Source: CATOSP01 sp965197545
GTDB taxonomy: Bacteria > Chloroflexota > Dehalococcoidia > Lucifugimonadales > UBA3495
Direction of reading: 5' to 3'
DNA length: 64,000 nt
Assembly (NCBI GenBank): GCA_965197545.1
Contig: CBDANJ010000005.1
Coordinates: 5,678 to 69,677, forward strand
Under the pieces are notes generated by a model, which was not told the origin of the DNA, searched no databases, and saw only the letters and a list, made by a program, of their open reading frames with translations. Of the stretch, positions 62,188 through 64,000 are shown one piece after another. Every line of letters starts with the position of its first letter. The first letter of the stretch is position 1. The position numbers were made by a program, and so were the translations under genes.

Positions 62188-62445
62188 ATGAGTACCGATA
62201 CTGTCGTCCGCGCTCGGATCGACAGCGACACCAAAGCGCGAGCTACGAAAGCACTTCAAGCCATGGGCTTGTCGGTATCCGATGCCATTCGTCTGCTGTT
62301 GCTGCGAGTGGCGGCGGAGAAGCGGCTGCCTTTCGCCATCCAGGTGCCGGATGCCACCACGGTCAAGGCCATGGAAGAACTCGACGATGGCAAAGGCAAA
62401 CGCTTCAATAGCGCCGAGGAACTGTTCCAGGATCTCGGCATCTGA
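62188..62445 (+). CDS. relB: RelB/DinJ-family antitoxin
   Basis: 85 residues from MSTDTVVRARIDSDTKARAT: N-terminal RHH, then QAMGLSVSDAIRLLLLRVAAE and an acidic tail. gggaggtat upstream. It is followed 1 bp later by yafQ. Intact. Confidence 0.92.
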   Translation: MSTDTVVRARIDSDTKARATKALQAMGLSVSDAIRLLLLRVAAEKRLPFAIQVPDATTVKAMEELDDGKGKRFNSAEELFQDLGI

Positions 62446-62446
62446 C

Positions 62447-62755
62447 ATGCTGACCCCGGTTCGATCCACGCAGTTCAACCGCGACGTAAGAAGAGCCGAG
62501 AAGCGAGGCAAAAATATGGCCAAGCTGCGGGTGTTGCTAGCGCCGTTGATCCAGCAGGATCCGTTATCCGCTCGCTATCTCGATCATCCGCTAAGGGGGA
62601 CTTTTAAGGGTTATCGGGAGGCTCATATCGAGCCGAACTGGCTTTTGATTTACCGCGTCGAAGGAGACGAATTGAACTTGGTCCGTACCGGGCACTGTCA
62701 AGTTAAGTGGAATTCTCGGGTTTTGGAGGCGGAAACGGTCGGCGGTCGAATGTAG
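62447..62755 (+). CDS. yafQ: YafQ/RelE-family toxin with MITE-encoded C-terminus
   Basis: 102 residues from MLTPVRSTQFNRDVRRAEKR. GKNMAKLRVLLAPLIQQDPL, YLDHPLRGTFKGYREAHIEP and NWLLIYRVEGDELNLVRTG match YafQ. The normal end (THSDLF-type, with the catalytic His and Phe) is replaced by about 19 residues from the MITE at 62691 (HCQVKWNSRVLEAET). The toxin has probably lost activity. Confidence 0.88.
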   Translation: MLTPVRSTQFNRDVRRAEKRGKNMAKLRVLLAPLIQQDPLSARYLDHPLRGTFKGYREAHIEPNWLLIYRVEGDELNLVRTGHCQVKWNSRVLEAETVGGRM

Positions 62756-62820
62756 AATCAACAACTTAGGGAGTGGACGAGGCGCTGATTAGACAACGAA
62801 TCGGTTAACTTGACAGTACC
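62691..62820 (+). mobile_element. 130-bp MITE, copy 3, in yafQ
   Basis: Starts ggcactgtcaagttaagt and ends ttaacttgacagtacc. Nearly identical to copies at 38446 and 2684. It cuts yafQ near its 3' end. Confidence 0.93.
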
Positions 62821-62936
62821 CAAAGATCGCGCCGGTGGCCGCGTCGCCACGGCTGGTCCAATAGCTCTCAGAAAGCCCCAGGAGTGGAGCGCCACAAGGC
62901 GGTGGTGCTTCGGGGGGGGGAAGACGACCGATTTCG

Positions 62937-63104
62937 ATGGCAAAACCAAAAACCCACATCACGGACCCAACCAAGGACGCCCCCGAGGGGGCAGCCTGGA
63001 CACTGTGCGGGCTCTTCGTCCTGCGAGAGCAGGTGGACACCGCCGATCCTTCGTGCAAGAAATGCCTCCGGGCGCCAACAAAAGAACTGAAGTCTCGTGA
63101 TTGA
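62937..63104 (+). CDS. 55-residue Cys-containing small protein, stop in IS3
   Basis: MAKPKTHITDPTKDAPEGAA, WTLCGLFVLREQVDT, then CKKC. It resembles small phage-type zinc-ribbon proteins. The TGA is supplied by the IS3 end (63102-63104). Preceded by gggggggg, a poor RBS. Uncertain. Confidence 0.4.
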   Translation: MAKPKTHITDPTKDAPEGAAWTLCGLFVLREQVDTADPSCKKCLRAPTKELKSRD

Positions 63105-63168
63105 CCTTGCCCCCTAAAACGGGTCCAAGTTGAATGTTAGGATTTTCGGTTTTAGGAAGGAGGCAAGG

Positions 63169-63447
63169 ATGGCACGGAAGCGGTTTACGGCAGAACAAAT
63201 CATCATGAAGCTGCGTGAGGCAGAGGTGGGTCTAGCCCAAGGACAGACGGTGGGCCAGGTGTGCAAACAGATTGGGGTGACCGAGCAGACCTACTACCGG
63301 TGGCGCAAGGAGTACGGAGGGCTTCGACTGAATCAGGCCAAGCGGTTGAAGGTGTTGGAGAAGGAGAATGCCCGGTTGAAGAAGCTAGTGGCAGATCTGT
63401 CTTTGGACAAGCAGATTCTAAAGGAAGTTTCCTCGGGAAACTTCTAG
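63169..63447 (+). CDS. IS3-family transposase OrfA, copy 2
   Basis: Same protein as 5342-5620, start MARKRFTAEQ behind GGAGG. HTH plus leucine-zipper-like coil. Intact. Confidence 0.95.
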   Translation: MARKRFTAEQIIMKLREAEVGLAQGQTVGQVCKQIGVTEQTYYRWRKEYGGLRLNQAKRLKVLEKENARLKKLVADLSLDKQILKEVSSGNF

Positions 63448-64000
63448 GCCCGACGAAGAGGAGACGCGCAGTGGTGTGGGTGAGGGAGAGATTGGGAGCA
63501 GAGCGCGTCTCCGAACGTCGGGCTTGCCAAGTGCTGGGACAGGCTCGATCGACCCAGCGAAGGGAAAGGCATATCCCCGATGATGAGGCTCGATTGGTGG
63601 CTGAGATGGTGGAGTTGGCCACGCACTACGGGCGATACGGCTACCGACGGATCACGGCCATGCTTCGTTGGGAAGGGTGGAAAGTGAATCACAAGCGGGT
63701 GGAGAGGTTGTGGGGGCGAGAAGGGTTGAAGGTCCCGTCCAGACAGCCGAAACGAAGGAGACTGTGGCTTCATGATGGATCCTGCGTTCGGTTACGAGCG
63801 GCTCACAAGGATCACGTCTGGAGCTATGACTTCGTGCATGAGCGAACCCATGACGGAAGGGCCTTTCGATTATTAACCCTACTGGATGAATACACCCGGG
63901 AGTGTCTGGCCATTGAGGTTCAACGACAGATGAATCACCAGGACGTGTTGGATCGATTGGCGGAGCTGTTCGTGGATCGGGGAGTGCCTGAATACATTCG
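63447..64000 (+). CDS. IS3-family transposase OrfB, copy 2 (partial)
   Basis: Frame-shifted relative to orfA as in copy 1. The first catalytic Asp (WSYDFVHE) is present; the window ends at VPEYI before the second Asp. Near-identical to 4791-5345. Confidence 0.93.

Larger units (their letters stand above)
63102..64000 (+). mobile_element. IS3-family insertion sequence, copy 2 (partial in window)
   Basis: Mirror image of 4791-5687 (x maps to 68789 minus x); inverted relative to copy 1. The proteins are identical where visible. The element runs off the right edge. Confidence 0.95.

Noticed and set aside
1..64000. rRNA or tRNA genes
   Set aside because: No tRNA-like cloverleaf ends or rRNA signatures were recognised, though no covariance search was possible.

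Overview
The window looks like a high-GC Gram-negative bacterial plasmid, or a chromosomal island built from plasmid debris. The best lineage guess is Acidobacteriota or a neighbouring phylum. That guess rests on the TonB-dependent receptor with an N-terminal carboxypeptidase-like domain, the porin-like barrels and the paired Cache-domain secreted proteins; no rRNA or tRNA is present to settle it. No ribosomal, tRNA or core metabolic gene cluster was found. The only housekeeping-type genes are HU and a truncated lgt.

Layout. 1-2043: left copy of a 497-bp duplication, a relaxase-like tail and the higBA-1 toxin-antitoxin pair. 2044-6900: a repA broken by a 130-bp MITE, HU, lgt cut by an IS3 element, another repA scrap and a frameshifted virB11. 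6891-10574: type IV coupling protein and a large transfer-region protein of unknown role. 10716-18324: higBA-2, IS30, an origin, an IS5 relic, mazEF, phd, parA and symporter relics. 18728-25054: secreted or lipoprotein genes. 25605-28510: repA relic, parA/parB-like pair and IS200/IS605. 28774-32391: tandem-repeat protein, Cache protein and an intact repA with its origin. 32392-35471: IS110 and a degraded type I-E-like CRISPR array carrying an IS481 element. 35677-49976: long coiled-coil protein, two beta-barrels, TonB receptor, second Cache protein, two IS6 elements and a sodium:neurotransmitter symporter. 50382-54186: a complete Tn3-family transposon. 54187-58000: methylase stub, ParA/RHH pair, vapBC and a third repA with origin. 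58369-60291: oriT, mobC and relaxase. 60279-61673: a Tn3-derived element with a tyrosine recombinase. 61674-63104: Tn3 scrap, hicBA relic and relB/yafQ. From 63102: a second IS3 copy in opposite orientation to the first.

How it fits together. The unifying theme is repeated capture and decay of one plasmid family. RepA is seen seven times (two intact, five fragments). Origin-type sequence is seen six times, four copies with iteron arrays and three of those with a 33-34 bp period. Partition (two ParA systems plus relics), mobilisation (mobC, relaxase, coupling protein) and seven toxin-antitoxin loci in various states of repair are what such a plasmid needs for maintenance and transfer. The VirB11 gene is broken and no VirB4 or pilus gene is visible, so the DNA is probably mobilisable rather than self-transmissible.

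Cargo consists of envelope and uptake genes (TonB receptor, beta-barrels, Cache proteins, NSS symporter). No antibiotic-resistance gene and no cas gene was found. The two most unusual items are the 1,395-bp Tn3-derived element with perfect 40-bp ends and the 130-bp MITE family, which has interrupted repA and the yafQ toxin gene.
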